64,000 nucleotides of DNA from an uncultured Pontibacter sp. (GCA_947499125.1 CANMMP010000006.1:50668-114667), one strand, 5' to 3'. Numbered from the stretch's first letter, positions 8,837 to 17,374 are shown. The notes: generated by a model not told the origin, from the letters alone. Program-made: numbers and translations.

Positions 8837-9145
8837 TTAGTCTCTCGGAATCGTTAACTTCTGACCTGGTTTAATAAGGTCTGGGTTATCGCCGATCGTT
8901 GTTTTATTAGCATTATAGATCTTGGTCCAGGCGCTGGCGCTGCCGTACTGGCGTTGCGCTATTTTAGAAAGCGAGTCCCCGGACTGTACTGTATAGGTAT
9001 CCTGGCTTGTGCCTGACACATTTTGTTGACTGCCTGAAGCAGTAGAGCCAGCAGGCTGGCCTGGCATCTGGTTGGTTCTTGGTGTACCTGTTGGTTGTTT
9101 AGCAGGCTCTTCCTTTCCCTTCTTTAAAAAATCAAACAATCCCAT
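8837..9145 (-). CDS. LysM-domain protein
   Basis: A 102-residue protein with a single C-terminal LysM domain (residues ~51-101: YTVQSGDSLSKIAQRQYG ... IKPGQKLTIP), a fold that binds GlcNAc in peptidoglycan. The first 50 residues are a polar Pro/Gly/Ser/Gln-rich linker after MGLFDFLKKGK. No signal peptide is visible, so it resembles the cytoplasmic BON/LysM (YgaU/Kbp) class more than secreted wall hydrolases. Whether it meets peptidoglycan at all is uncertain. It faces the upstream barrel gene across a shared terminator. Confidence 0.85.
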   Translation of the reverse strand: MGLFDFLKKGKEEPAKQPTGTPRTNQMPGQPAGSTASGSQQNVSGTSQDTYTVQSGDSLSKIAQRQYGSASAWTKIYNANKTTIGDNPDLIKPGQKLTIPRD

Positions 9146-9357
9146 AATTTAAAATACTTAGTGTTTAACGTCTATTTCTGGTGTAACCTTATAGTAAGGT
9201 CATCTACCTAAATACGCCTTAAACTATAGTTTGTTGTTTAACTGACTGATACCAAGGAACTAGCTTTACACAAACTTTACAGAAACCGGAAACGTAAGCT
9301 ATGTTCAGGCCCGGCCGGTTGAGCTGGTGCTTAACGCATTTTATACAACCTATAACT

Positions 9358-9786
9358 ATGGAAAATAGAAAGATGAAAAAGAATGGATTTAAGGTGCCTA
9401 TGAACACCGCTTTTGCCATGTTGCTGACCATTTTAATGGTAAGCTGTGGCGGAAAAGATGAAGCAGGCTCAGAAAGTATGCTGTCGGGGGCAAGCAGCAA
9501 AACCTGGAAAACTAACAAAGAACTGAATGCTGCCGGAGACAAAGAAAAACTGACCGACGCTGAGAAACAGCAGAACCTGCAGTTTTATGCCGATGGCCGT
9601 TTTGCTATGGGTGGTGCCAGTACATTACAGACCGGCACCTGGACCTACGATCAGGCAGCTAAAAAATTGTCGCTTCAGTTTGAAGGCCAGGACGTACAGG
9701 AAACCTTTGATGTGGTGAAACTGGATGATGATGAGTTGACATTAAGAGCCGCTGACGGTTCTGAGATGGAATTTGAAGTAGAATAA
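9358..9786 (+). CDS. Lipoprotein with lipocalin-like domain
   Basis: About 142 residues; the frame is open from 9301, but MENRKMKKNG at 9358 (or MKKNG at 9373) gives a normal lipoprotein signal with lipobox MVSC, Cys30 in the longer form. The rest resembles the small lipocalin-like family of Bacteroidota: a KTWKTNKEL opening, then YADGRFAM, GTWTYD, KKLSLQF and DDDELTLRA strands. No ligand is known for this group. It is followed by a strong bidirectional terminator shared with the MFS transporter gene. Confidence 0.78.
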   Translation: MENRKMKKNGFKVPMNTAFAMLLTILMVSCGGKDEAGSESMLSGASSKTWKTNKELNAAGDKEKLTDAEKQQNLQFYADGRFAMGGASTLQTGTWTYDQAAKKLSLQFEGQDVQETFDVVKLDDDELTLRAADGSEMEFEVE

Positions 9787-9804
9787 AAAACGCAACGATA
9801 GTTA

Positions 9805-9830
9805 AAAAGCCGGTGTAAAAGCCGGCTTTT
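9805..9830. terminator. Bidirectional terminator
   Basis: Perfect 9-bp stem AAAAGCCGG/CCGGCTTTT with an 8-base loop and T tracts on both strands, between convergent genes. Confidence 0.85.
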
Positions 9831-9831
9831 C

Positions 9832-10995
9832 TTATGCTTTAACGAGCTTTCGTAAAGCTAGTAAGCCTAAGGCAGGGCCAATAGCAAGTAACATAAATGC
9901 CACCGGAAGCGAGTTTAGCTTCACAAGCTGGCTCGTAAACTGTATACTAACTATAGTTAAGGCAAAGCCTATACTTGTAACTACAGTAAGCGCTGTACCT
10001 ACTAAATGAGCAGGTGCCGTACGCGCCGACAAAGCAGAGAACTGTGGCGAATCGCCAGCCACCACAATCCCCCAGATCACCAGGAACGGAATGATAATTA
10101 TAGTTGAACTTGCCTGAAGTATAAAAACTGCACTTAGGCAGCACAAACCCGAAAGCAGCAACTGCACAAATGCTACCCTTGCGCTCCCAAACCGCTGCGA
10201 CAAGTAACCACCGCCTATACAGCCAATAGCACCAGCAGCTATCACACAGAAACTATAAAATGAGATCTGGATTACGGTAAGTCGAGGCAAACTATAAGCC
10301 AGGATTACCGGCACAAAAGCCCAGAAGGTATACAGTTCCCACATGTGCCCAAAATAACCCAGCGCTGCCGCCCTGAATTCCTTTACCTTAAACACCTGCC
10401 ATATATTACGCACATCAAATCCAGCGCCTTTGCGCAGGTAAGGTCCGTCGGGTACAAGCAAGTACATAGCTATTCCGCCAAGGACAGCCAGCCCGCTTAT
10501 AGTTAGCAGCATGGTTTGCCAGTGCAGGTCGGTACCCAACGCCCTTAGTAAATGCGGAAAAGCAGTGCCCAAGACTAATGCCCCAACCAAATAGCCAATG
10601 GCTTTCCCTAAATTACCACTGTACCAGCCAGCCGCTATTTTCATGCCCACGGGGTAAACACCAGCCAGTAAAAAACCGGTAGCTACGCGAAGTAAAAGTA
10701 TAGTTGTAAGATCGCCGGGCAGGAATACAAGTAGTGCGTTAGCAGCAGCACCGGCTACAGCGCAAAGCATAAACAGTAATCGAGGTGATACTCTGTCGGC
10801 CAATGAAAGAATGGCAAAGCAAAGCGTACCAACTATAAACCCCAACTGCACCGACGACGTGACCAGGCTTAAGGCATCCTGCTCTAAGTTAAATTCCTGT
10901 TGCAACTCCGGCAGCACCGCATTGCCCGCAAACCACAACGACGTGCCCGCAAACTGCGTGAATACTATAGTTGGCAATATGCGGCGGGGAGGCAT
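9832..10995 (-). CDS. MFS transporter
   Basis: A 387-residue inner-membrane protein with about 12 hydrophobic segments and the major-facilitator layout. It opens with FTQFAGTSLWFAGNAVLPEL, and the loop after helix 2 carries LADRVSPR, a form of the MFS loop 2-3 motif. A middle cytoplasmic loop (DGPYLRKGAGFDVRN) separates the two six-helix halves. Its stop lies 2 bases beyond the shared terminator. No substrate can be inferred: motifs of sugar, nitrate or drug subfamilies are not clear, and neighbours give no hint. Confidence 0.88.
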   Translation of the reverse strand: MPPRRILPTIVFTQFAGTSLWFAGNAVLPELQQEFNLEQDALSLVTSSVQLGFIVGTLCFAILSLADRVSPRLLFMLCAVAGAAANALLVFLPGDLTTILLLRVATGFLLAGVYPVGMKIAAGWYSGNLGKAIGYLVGALVLGTAFPHLLRALGTDLHWQTMLLTISGLAVLGGIAMYLLVPDGPYLRKGAGFDVRNIWQVFKVKEFRAAALGYFGHMWELYTFWAFVPVILAYSLPRLTVIQISFYSFCVIAAGAIGCIGGGYLSQRFGSARVAFVQLLLSGLCCLSAVFILQASSTIIIIPFLVIWGIVVAGDSPQFSALSARTAPAHLVGTALTVVTSIGFALTIVSIQFTSQLVKLNSLPVAFMLLAIGPALGLLALRKLVKA

Positions 10996-11125
10996 TTGTA
11001 TTGCTAAAATTTGAAGGTGATGAGTTAGAAGTTTGGAAGATGCAGGAGTTTTATAGGTAAAGCTACAAGTTTACAGCAACAACCAGGATCAGCAATTTAG
11101 CTATTTGCCAACAAGTTAGTAAAAC

Positions 11126-11902
11126 TTACCCATAGATCGTTTCGGCGAATTTTTCAATGGCTTTGCGGGTTTCGTAGGTGCGCTCGAACATGCCCATGTG
11201 GCCGGTTTGCCCTAAAAAGTAAACCATGCTGTTGTTGGGCAGGTGGCATTGCTCCAGTGCTTTATCTATAGGTACAGCACCGTCTTCTTTACCAAAAATA
11301 AATAATACCGGGTAATTGGCTTTCTTCAGTACATCAGTTCTGTCGGGCCGGTCGCGCATGGCAGCAAGTCCGCCGGTTATACTTTCTTTTGGTGTGGCTG
11401 TCCCGATCTTTTTCATCAAGTCTATTTTGCTGCGGAGCTTGTCGCGGTTATCTGCAAAGAACAAGGGCTCTACAAAAGACTGCATAAACTTCTCTACCCC
11501 GTGCTTCTCTACAAACTCGATGGTCTTGTTGCGGTTTTCTTTCTTTTCGTCGGTGTCGGGTAGGGCAGAGGAGTGGAACAGGCAAAGACCATTCAGCATA
11601 TTGCCGTATTTCTCCGCAAAAGCCATACTTACATACCCACCCATGGAATGCCCGATCAAGATACATTTTTTTACACCCAGCTTATCAAGTTGCTGCTTCA
11701 CATAATTAGCCATTGCGTCCATGCTATAATCCGCAACGTTACCAGTGTTATTACCAAAGCCAGGCAGATCAAACGCTATTGTTCTGGTTTTCTGCTGCAG
11801 CGGCTTTTTAAAGTCCGTCCAAAGTTGCTTGCTCTCGGCAAAGCCATGCAGGAAAACCAAGGTGTCGCCGGTGCCGGCATCGGTGTAGGTAAAGTGTGGC
11901 AT
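11126..11902 (-). CDS. Alpha/beta hydrolase
   Basis: A 258-residue alpha/beta-hydrolase-fold enzyme. The oxyanion region FLHGFAES, the nucleophile elbow GHSMGG with Ser86, a likely acid at Asp207 (GKEDGAVP) and His235 (GQTGHMGMFE) give a complete Ser-Asp-His triad. There is no signal peptide, so it is probably cytoplasmic. The cap region (~120-190) is helical as in esterases and C-C hydrolases of this group; substrate cannot be assigned. Upstream it opens on a repeat-rich intergenic region. Confidence 0.9.
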   Translation of the reverse strand: MPHFTYTDAGTGDTLVFLHGFAESKQLWTDFKKPLQQKTRTIAFDLPGFGNNTGNVADYSMDAMANYVKQQLDKLGVKKCILIGHSMGGYVSMAFAEKYGNMLNGLCLFHSSALPDTDEKKENRNKTIEFVEKHGVEKFMQSFVEPLFFADNRDKLRSKIDLMKKIGTATPKESITGGLAAMRDRPDRTDVLKKANYPVLFIFGKEDGAVPIDKALEQCHLPNNSMVYFLGQTGHMGMFERTYETRKAIEKFAETIYG

Positions 11903-11955
11903 AGGTTATAGTTTGTTGTAAAGATAGTAAATACGGAATACCTGCATTACCGGGT

Positions 11956-11991
11956 CAAACCACCCCTGCCCCTCCTTATCCAAGGAGGGGA
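11956..11991 (-). repeat. REP-like hairpin R1, tail to the left
   Basis: A 36-base unit made of a C-rich tail (CCACCCCTG) and the hairpin CCCCTCCTTATCCAAGGAGG. It is an exact reverse complement of the unit at 12125-12160, so the pair forms a 36-bp perfect inverted repeat around 133 bases. Confidence 0.85.
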
Positions 11992-12124
11992 GTTTGGCCA
12001 TTTTTCTTATCCTGATATGCTTTGTAGCAGATCCTTAGTAACCCTCTAACAAGATCTTTTCAAGATGACAAAAGTAGTTGACTCTGACTATTATGTGTGG
12101 AGTTGATAAAAGTAATGAAGATAT

Positions 12125-12160
12125 TCCCCTCCTTGGATAAGGAGGGGCAGGGGTGGTTTG
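12125..12160 (+). repeat. REP-like hairpin R2, inverted partner of R1
   Basis: Exact reverse complement of 11956-11991: hairpin first, then the G-rich tail CAGGGGTGGTTTG pointing outward. Together with R1 it has the architecture of a REPIN (two inverted REP units). Confidence 0.85.
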
Positions 12161-12209
12161 ATACACGCCAACTATGAAACTATAAAGTCAACTATTACCA
12201 CAGCAGGAA

Positions 12210-12238
12210 AGTCTCCCTTTGATGGGGGTAGGGGGATG
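12210..12238 (+). repeat. REP-like hairpin R3
   Basis: A degenerate member of the same family: a short hairpin (CTCCCTTTGATGGGGG) followed by the tail TAGGGGGATG. Confidence 0.65.
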
Positions 12239-12260
12239 ACAAACGTCAACTATAGAATTA

Positions 12261-12307
12261 TAGCTGTACTTATAGCTACAACTATAGCTGTACTTATAGC
12301 TACAACT
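12261..12307 (+). repeat. 24-bp tandem duplication
   Basis: A 24-base unit beginning TAGCTGTACTTATAGC at 12261 is repeated at 12285 with the last base differing. It is built from TATAGC and ACTATA words. Confidence 0.8.
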
Positions 12308-12310
12308 CAA

Positions 12311-12352
12311 CTCCTTCCCCTGTTTTTAGGGGAAGGCTGGGATGGGGTGATT
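12311..12352 (+). repeat. REP-like hairpin R4
   Basis: Stem CCTTCCCC/GGGGAAGG around a short loop, followed by the tail CTGGGATGGGGTGATT. Same structure as R2 but with a diverged stem. Confidence 0.7.
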
Positions 12353-12357
12353 CAGAC

Positions 12358-12394
12358 AAAAAAAGCCCTGCAGCTTTTTAAAACTGCAAGGCTT
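12358..12394 (-). terminator. Terminator of dxs
   Basis: Stem arms 12363-12373 and 12384-12394 pair with one mismatch, and on the minus strand the hairpin is followed by a seven-T run (12358-12364). It lies 53 bases beyond the dxs stop. Confidence 0.75.
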
Positions 12395-12446
12395 AAATCT
12401 TATATCTTTGGTCAAATATTCCTTTGTCAGGAGCTCAACCGGGTAA

Positions 12447-14363
12447 CTAAACTTTCACAGCCACATTGATCATCTCACGTACTGTACGCTCAATGTCTTC
12501 CGGGGCAAAGCCAGCTTCGCGGTGAAGTTCCAGTTGTGAGCCGTGCTCGTAAATGGTATCAGCCATGCCTAAGCGCTTAACCTGAGAACTATAGCCGTTG
12601 TCAACCATAAACTCCAGCACCGCACTACCGAAACCACCTTGCAGGCAGCCATCTTCTACGGTAATTACTTTGCTGTATTTCGAGAAAATGTGGTGTAGTA
12701 ACTCTTCATCAAGCGGCTTGGCAAAACGCATGTCGTAATGGCCCGGGGTTATACCATCGAAGCTCAGCTTTTTGCAAACATCCACCGCGTAGTTACCAAT
12801 GTGGCCGAATGTTAGTATAGCTACTTCTTCGCCTTCCTGTACGGTACGGCCTTTACCAATTTCTATTACTTCCAGAGGAGTTCTCCAGTTGGGCATAACA
12901 CCTTCGCCGCGCGGGTAACGGATTGTAAATGGACCAGCGCCATCCTGGGTAGCTGTAAACATCAGGTTGCGTAGCTCCTGCTCGTTCATCGGGGCAGATA
13001 CAACCATATTCGGGATGCAGCGCATGTAAGCTATATCGTAAGCGCCGTGATGTGTCGGGCCGTCGGCACCTGCAAAGCCAGCTCTATCCAAACAGAAAAC
13101 TACAGGCAGGTTTTGTAAACAAACATCGTGCACTACCTGGTCGTAGCCACGCTGCATAAATGTGCTATAGATGTTACAGAACGGGATCATGCCTTGTGTT
13201 GCCAAACCCGCTGAGAAAGTAACGGCGTGTTGCTCGGCAATACCTACGTCAAAAGCGCGGTCCGGCATAGCCTTCATCATAATGTTAAGCGAGCAGCCCG
13301 ATGGCATGGCAGGCGTAACACCCATTATTTTAGGATTTTGCTCAGCAAGCTCAACTATAGTATGCCCAAACACATCCTGGTACTTAGGAGGCTGCGGCTT
13401 TTCAGGAACGGTTTTATAGATCTCGCCAGTAATTTTATCGAACAAGCCTGGCGCATGCCATTTGGTCTGGTCTTTCTCGGCAAGGGCAAAGCCTTTTCCT
13501 TTTGTGGTAATGCAGTGCAGTATTTTCGGACCCGGAATATGCTTCAGGTCTTCCATTACTGATATCAGATGATTAATATCGTGGCCGTCAATAGGGCCGA
13601 AGTAACGGAATTTAAGGCCTTCAAAGAGGTTGCTCTGCTTTAAGATAGATGCCTTAATACCGCTCTCTATTTTAGAAGCAATGTGCTGTGCGTTCGGGCC
13701 AAACTTACTGATCTTGCCCAGTATGTTCCAAATCTCGTCGCGAACCTTGTTATAAGTGCGGGAGGTGGTGATGTCGGTTAAATATTCTTTAAGGGCACCA
13801 ACGTTCGGGTCGATGCTCATGCAGTTGTCGTTCAAAACTACTAGCAGGTTGGCATTGGTAGCACCGGCGTGGTTCAGGGCTTCGAAAGCCATACCGCCTG
13901 TCATGGCACCATCGCCGATAACAGCAATGTGGTGGCGGTCTGCTTCGTTCTTATACTGCGAGGCAACAGCCATGCCCAGCGCCGCCGAAATGGACGTGCT
14001 CGAATGGCCTACGCCAAAGGTATCGTATTCGCTTTCTTTACGCTTCGGGAAACCGGAGATACCGCCGTATTTACGGTTGGTATGAAACACTTCGCGGCGG
14101 CCTGTCAGAATTTTATGACCATACGCCTGGTGTCCTACATCCCAAACAAGCTGGTCGTAAGGCGTGTTAAATACATAGTGCAACGCTGTAGTAAGCTCTA
14201 CCACTCCCAGGCTTGCGCCAAAGTGCCCGCCATGTATCGACACAACATCAATAATATATTGCCTTAATTCCTGAGTAACCTGTAACATCTGCTCGGGCTT
14301 CAGCTTCCGCAGGTCTTCAGGCGTGTTAATGGAGGCAAGCAACTCTCCGGGTTTAATGATCAT
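12447..14363 (-). CDS. dxs: 1-deoxy-D-xylulose-5-phosphate synthase
   Basis: Condenses pyruvate and glyceraldehyde 3-phosphate in a thiamine-diphosphate-dependent reaction, the first step of the MEP isoprenoid pathway. The 638-residue protein shows the transketolase layout: SIHGGHFGASLGVVELT near the N-terminus, the ThDP motif GDGAMTGG, HAPGLFDKITG, the pyrimidine-domain YSTFMQRGYDQVVHDV and the C-terminal YEHGSQLELHREAG. The frame extends 9 codons upstream (14390), but MIIKPGELLASINTPEDL at 14363 is the normal family start. It is divergent from scpA and ends in its own terminator. Confidence 0.97.
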   Translation of the reverse strand: MIIKPGELLASINTPEDLRKLKPEQMLQVTQELRQYIIDVVSIHGGHFGASLGVVELTTALHYVFNTPYDQLVWDVGHQAYGHKILTGRREVFHTNRKYGGISGFPKRKESEYDTFGVGHSSTSISAALGMAVASQYKNEADRHHIAVIGDGAMTGGMAFEALNHAGATNANLLVVLNDNCMSIDPNVGALKEYLTDITTSRTYNKVRDEIWNILGKISKFGPNAQHIASKIESGIKASILKQSNLFEGLKFRYFGPIDGHDINHLISVMEDLKHIPGPKILHCITTKGKGFALAEKDQTKWHAPGLFDKITGEIYKTVPEKPQPPKYQDVFGHTIVELAEQNPKIMGVTPAMPSGCSLNIMMKAMPDRAFDVGIAEQHAVTFSAGLATQGMIPFCNIYSTFMQRGYDQVVHDVCLQNLPVVFCLDRAGFAGADGPTHHGAYDIAYMRCIPNMVVSAPMNEQELRNLMFTATQDGAGPFTIRYPRGEGVMPNWRTPLEVIEIGKGRTVQEGEEVAILTFGHIGNYAVDVCKKLSFDGITPGHYDMRFAKPLDEELLHHIFSKYSKVITVEDGCLQGGFGSAVLEFMVDNGYSSQVKRLGMADTIYEHGSQLELHREAGFAPEDIERTVREMINVAVKV

Positions 14364-14694
14364 ACCGTTCTCTTTATAGACCCTCAACAATTTATTTTGT
14401 TAAAAGTTTGCGGGCGCAAAATTGTAAACGTCCGGGCAAAACGTAAAATTAGTAAAAAACTACAAACGAATTACCCGGCTTCTTATTTTCATGTCCGGAG
14501 TAAACAAATTTTATACCGGAAAGCCTGTAGGGTGCTGCAGAACTATAGTTGCGGGGCAATGGTTAGGTAAACTATACTGTTTGGTGGCTCAAGTTACAGC
14601 CAACTATAAACTTGGGGTTACACCAAATCAGCTAAAAATGTTTAAATTTGTTCAACGTATGGCGCCCGGCGCTGCAGCAAAAAAATAAAGTATA
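14364..14694. other. Divergent promoter region between dxs and scpA
   Basis: A 331-base non-coding stretch. It holds the palindrome AACTATAGTT near 14541, several further AASTATA words, and a TAAATTTG box at 14643-14650. An open frame of 65 codons (14491-14688) crosses it but resembles no protein known to me. Confidence 0.6.
14643..14650 (+). promoter_or_regulatory. Possible -7 element for scpA
   Basis: TAAATTTG fits the TAnnTTTG consensus, 45 bases before the scpA GTG start. A -33 box at the right spacing is not evident. Confidence 0.35.
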
Positions 14695-15465
14695 GTGAGT
14701 TTCGAGATAAAATTACCGTTGTTTGAGGGGCCGTTCGACCTGCTGCTTTTTTTTATTGAGCGCGATGAGCTGGACATACACGACATTCCGATCTTCCAGA
14801 TCACGAACGAATTTGTGGGGTACATCAGGCAACTGGAACAACTGAACATTGAAGTTGCGAGTGATTTTATATTGACTGCTGCCACTTTGATGCGCATTAA
14901 GGCCAAAATGTTGCTGCCGCGCACCGAAAAAGACGAGGAAGGCAACGAGATTGACCCGCGCCAGGAACTGGTGCAGCACCTGCTGGAGTATAAAAAGTAT
15001 AAAAGTGCTGTGCCCACTATGTCGGAGATGGAGGATTTGCGCCTTGCCCAGGAAAACCGGGGAAACATACACGACGAGTTGCAGGTTATAGCCAACGCGA
15101 ACAACTTTGAGTACGAACTGCAGGACCTGAACCTGTACCGTATCATGAAGGTGTTCGAAAAAGCAATGCACCGCTACGAAGAGGAACAAAACCGGCCTAA
15201 ACATACCGTTATTCAATACCCTTATACTATAGAGGGGCAACGTGAGGTAATTCTATCGATGGTAAAACAGCGACAGCGCACTACGTTCTCAGAAGTTATA
15301 CAGCAGTTCCCTGATAAGATAGGAATGATCTTTAACTTCTTGGCGATACTGGACATGCTGCAACTGAATTTGATAGGAATTGAGGTAGGCGAAGGTTTTA
15401 ACGATTTTACAATAATAATAGCCGAAGGGCAGGCTGCCCAGGTAACACAACTGCTGGTAGAGTAG
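14695..15465 (+). CDS. scpA: Segregation and condensation protein A
   Basis: The 256-residue kleisin subunit that bridges SMC heads with ScpB in the bacterial condensin. The N-terminus SFEIKLPLFEGPFDLLLFFI and the following DIHDIPIFQIT are the hallmark ScpA N-terminal domain. RIKAKMLLPR and the C-terminal winged-helix region (~185-256) follow. It uses a GTG start at 14695, chosen because no ATG precedes the conserved N-terminus in frame. scpB is not adjacent. The next gene starts 45 bases downstream. Confidence 0.94.
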   Translation: MSFEIKLPLFEGPFDLLLFFIERDELDIHDIPIFQITNEFVGYIRQLEQLNIEVASDFILTAATLMRIKAKMLLPRTEKDEEGNEIDPRQELVQHLLEYKKYKSAVPTMSEMEDLRLAQENRGNIHDELQVIANANNFEYELQDLNLYRIMKVFEKAMHRYEEEQNRPKHTVIQYPYTIEGQREVILSMVKQRQRTTFSEVIQQFPDKIGMIFNFLAILDMLQLNLIGIEVGEGFNDFTIIIAEGQAAQVTQLLVE

Positions 15466-15509
15466 TAACATAAAAACTCCTGTAAACAGAAGAACACCAG
15501 CGCACCTGC

Positions 15510-16586
15510 ATGGATCAGAACCAAAAAACCATACTTAAGAGCTTCAGCCCGATAAAGGTGCTTATACCTGTATTCCTGGGTTTGGGTGCTACAGCCTGGC
15601 TTTTTATTAAAGACGATAAACTGGGTGACCTGGCCAGTATAGCTGACGCAAATATGTGGTGGCTGGCCGCTGCGCTCGTAGTGCTCGTTATCCGCGACCT
15701 GGGCTATATTTACCGTATCCGCAGCCTTACTGATAAATTCCTGAGCTGGCGAAACAGCCTTGATGTTATCATGCTTTGGGAGTTTGCTTCGGCTGTTACA
15801 CCGTCAGTGGTGGGCGGTACTACGGTTGCTACGATCATCCTTAACAAAGAAGGTATTCCGCTGGGCAAGTCGCTGGCTTATGTTATGCTGACAGCCGTGC
15901 TGGATAATATGTTCTTTATAGTGGCGGCCCCGATCGCTTTACTACTCACAGCAGGCGAAGTATTCCCGACCTTTAACCTGGAACCCTCGGATGTAGCCAA
16001 ACTCAAGTCTGCTTTCTATATAAGCTATAGCCTGATCGCGGTATACACATTCATTATGATCTATGCGCTGTTTGTGCGTCCGCGTGCATTTAAATGGCTT
16101 TTGTTAAAGCTTACATCTATAAAATTCCTGCGCAAGTGGCGTGTTAATGCGTTTCAGCATGGTAATGAGATCGTTTGGGCGTCGCAGCAATTAAAAGGCA
16201 AAAACGTAGCTTACTGGTCTCGTGCTGTACTTGCTACCATTTTTGTGTGGAGTGCCCGCTACTTCCTGCTAAACTGCCTGATCGCAGCCTTTACAGATGT
16301 TACCTTAGCTGAGCACGCGCTCATCATTTCCCGCAACCTGATCTTCTGGATCGTAATGTTAATTGCGATTACACCAGGTGGTGCCGGTATTGTAGAAATG
16401 GCTTTCCCAAGCTTCTTCGGCTTGTTCCTGGGTGGTTTCAGTAATGTGGTAGTAATGCTTTACCGCCTGATAACTTATTATCCATACCTTATACTTGGCT
16501 CTATCTTCCTGCCAAAATGGATCGCCAAAGTTTTCGGTCGCCAGGCTGTAGATAAAGAGGAATTAGCATCGGAACTAAAGAGATAG
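15510..16586 (+). CDS. LPG-synthase-TM-type (flippase-like) membrane protein
   Basis: A 358-residue inner-membrane protein of the lysylphosphatidylglycerol synthase transmembrane family (UPF0104). About eight hydrophobic helices are visible, with the family's conserved EFASAVTPSVVGGT and ITPGGAGIVEMAF segments. In MprF this domain moves a lipid across the membrane; stand-alone members in Bacteroidota have no assigned substrate. It lacks the C-terminal aminoacyltransferase domain, so it is not an LPG synthase itself. It follows scpA on the same strand. Confidence 0.85.
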   Translation: MDQNQKTILKSFSPIKVLIPVFLGLGATAWLFIKDDKLGDLASIADANMWWLAAALVVLVIRDLGYIYRIRSLTDKFLSWRNSLDVIMLWEFASAVTPSVVGGTTVATIILNKEGIPLGKSLAYVMLTAVLDNMFFIVAAPIALLLTAGEVFPTFNLEPSDVAKLKSAFYISYSLIAVYTFIMIYALFVRPRAFKWLLLKLTSIKFLRKWRVNAFQHGNEIVWASQQLKGKNVAYWSRAVLATIFVWSARYFLLNCLIAAFTDVTLAEHALIISRNLIFWIVMLIAITPGGAGIVEMAFPSFFGLFLGGFSNVVVMLYRLITYYPYLILGSIFLPKWIAKVFGRQAVDKEELASELKR

Positions 16587-16663
16587 TGTTCAAAGGTTTT
16601 ATAGTTTGAGAGAGCAGTGCAAGGTTATACTTATGCTGCTTTTTTGATTCGTATTGCTTTTTT

Positions 16664-16733
16664 CTGTCATGCTGAGCTTAGTCGAATGCTAAAGTGTATC
16701 TACTGTCATTTCGAGCGCTAGTCGAGAAATCTT
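16664..16733 (+). repeat. Pair of related direct repeats (CTGTCAT..GAGC..AGTCGA)
   Basis: Copy A starts at 16664 (CTGTCATGCTGAGCTTAGTC) and copy B at 16703 (CTGTCATTTCGAGCGCTAGT), 39 bases apart. Similar intergenic words are widespread in Bacteroidota genomes; their function is not known to me. Confidence 0.6.
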
Positions 16734-17036
16734 TTATGTCCTATAGCTGAAATCTACTTCAACTTCAACCAAGCTATACTTTCATAGCTACTTCTTATCC
16801 TGGGAGCTCTACTTACCTACAGTTTTATAGTTGGCTTTATGCGCTCACGGCCGCGAGGCCCCGTCTTCGGGCATCGCGCTGCTGCTTTTTTGCTATCCTC
16901 GTACCTCGGATTGCCTGCGGCACCGCAACAAATCAAAGGCGCTCAACCCAAAGACTGAAATGTTTCTCATAGCCTCCGATTAACTATAGTTTAAAACTAT
17001 AAGCTTCGACCTTTTCTCGCGGCTATACTTCTGTAG

Positions 17037-17056
17037 GGACAGGTCGCGACCTGTCC
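17037..17056. repeat. 20-base perfect palindrome
   Basis: GGACAGGTCGCGACCTGTCC reads the same on both strands. It may be an intergenic repeat relic or a dimer-binding site; no gene within 340 bases downstream would suggest a specific regulator. Confidence 0.7.
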
Positions 17057-17108
17057 GCTCAATACCGTAAACTATAAAACTATAAAGCTGACCATCGCTA
17101 TAGCAGAA

Positions 17109-17137
17109 GTGTCCCCTTGAGGGGACTACAGGGGTGT
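17109..17137 (+). repeat. REP-like hairpin R5
   Basis: Stem GTCCCC/GGGGAC with a short loop, followed by the tail TACAGGGGTGTT. Confidence 0.7.
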
Positions 17138-17157
17138 TAATACCCCAACTATAATAC

Positions 17158-17187
17158 ATCCCCCTACCCCCTTCAAAGGAGGACTTT
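17158..17187 (-). repeat. REP-like hairpin R6
   Basis: C-rich tail ATCCCCCTACC followed by the hairpin CCCTTCAAAGGAGG. It is in opposite orientation to R5, R7 and R8. Confidence 0.7.
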
Positions 17188-17199
17188 ATTCAGTTCTAA

Positions 17200-17235
17200 T
17201 TCCCCGCCTTAGACAAGGAGGGGTTAGGGGTGGTT
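17200..17235 (+). repeat. REP-like hairpin R7
   Basis: Hairpin CCCCGCCTTAGACAAGGAGG plus the tail TTAGGGGTGGTTG, close to R2 in sequence. Confidence 0.75.
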
Positions 17236-17278
17236 GATTTCGCAGACGATGAAAAAAAACCATCTATAGCTGATCAGA

Positions 17279-17311
17279 AAAGTCCCCCTTTGAAGGGGGC
17301 AGGGGTAGGTT
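17279..17311 (+). repeat. REP-like hairpin R8
   Basis: Near-perfect hairpin GTCCCCCTTTGAAGGGGG followed by the tail CAGGGGTAGG; the cleanest copy in this island. Confidence 0.8.
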
Positions 17312-17374
17312 AACTCTCTCACCTTAGTTAGCCCACAACTATAATTAATAATTCATCATTAATAAGCCAAGCCG

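Larger units (their letters stand above)
11903..12446. other. Gene-free repeat island upstream of the hydrolase gene
   Basis: No convincing coding sequence. It holds four REP-like hairpins with G-rich tails (listed separately), a 24-bp tandem duplication, many AASTATA words and the dxs terminator. The longest open frame (12158-12469) is made largely of these repeats and is not credible as a gene. Confidence 0.8.

Noticed and set aside
12158..12469. 103-codon open frame in the repeat island
   Set aside because: It consists of repeat units, the tandem duplication and the dxs terminator.
14491..14688. 65-codon open frame upstream of scpA
   Set aside because: It resembles no known protein, overlaps the predicted scpA promoter box, and is partly built of AASTATA words.
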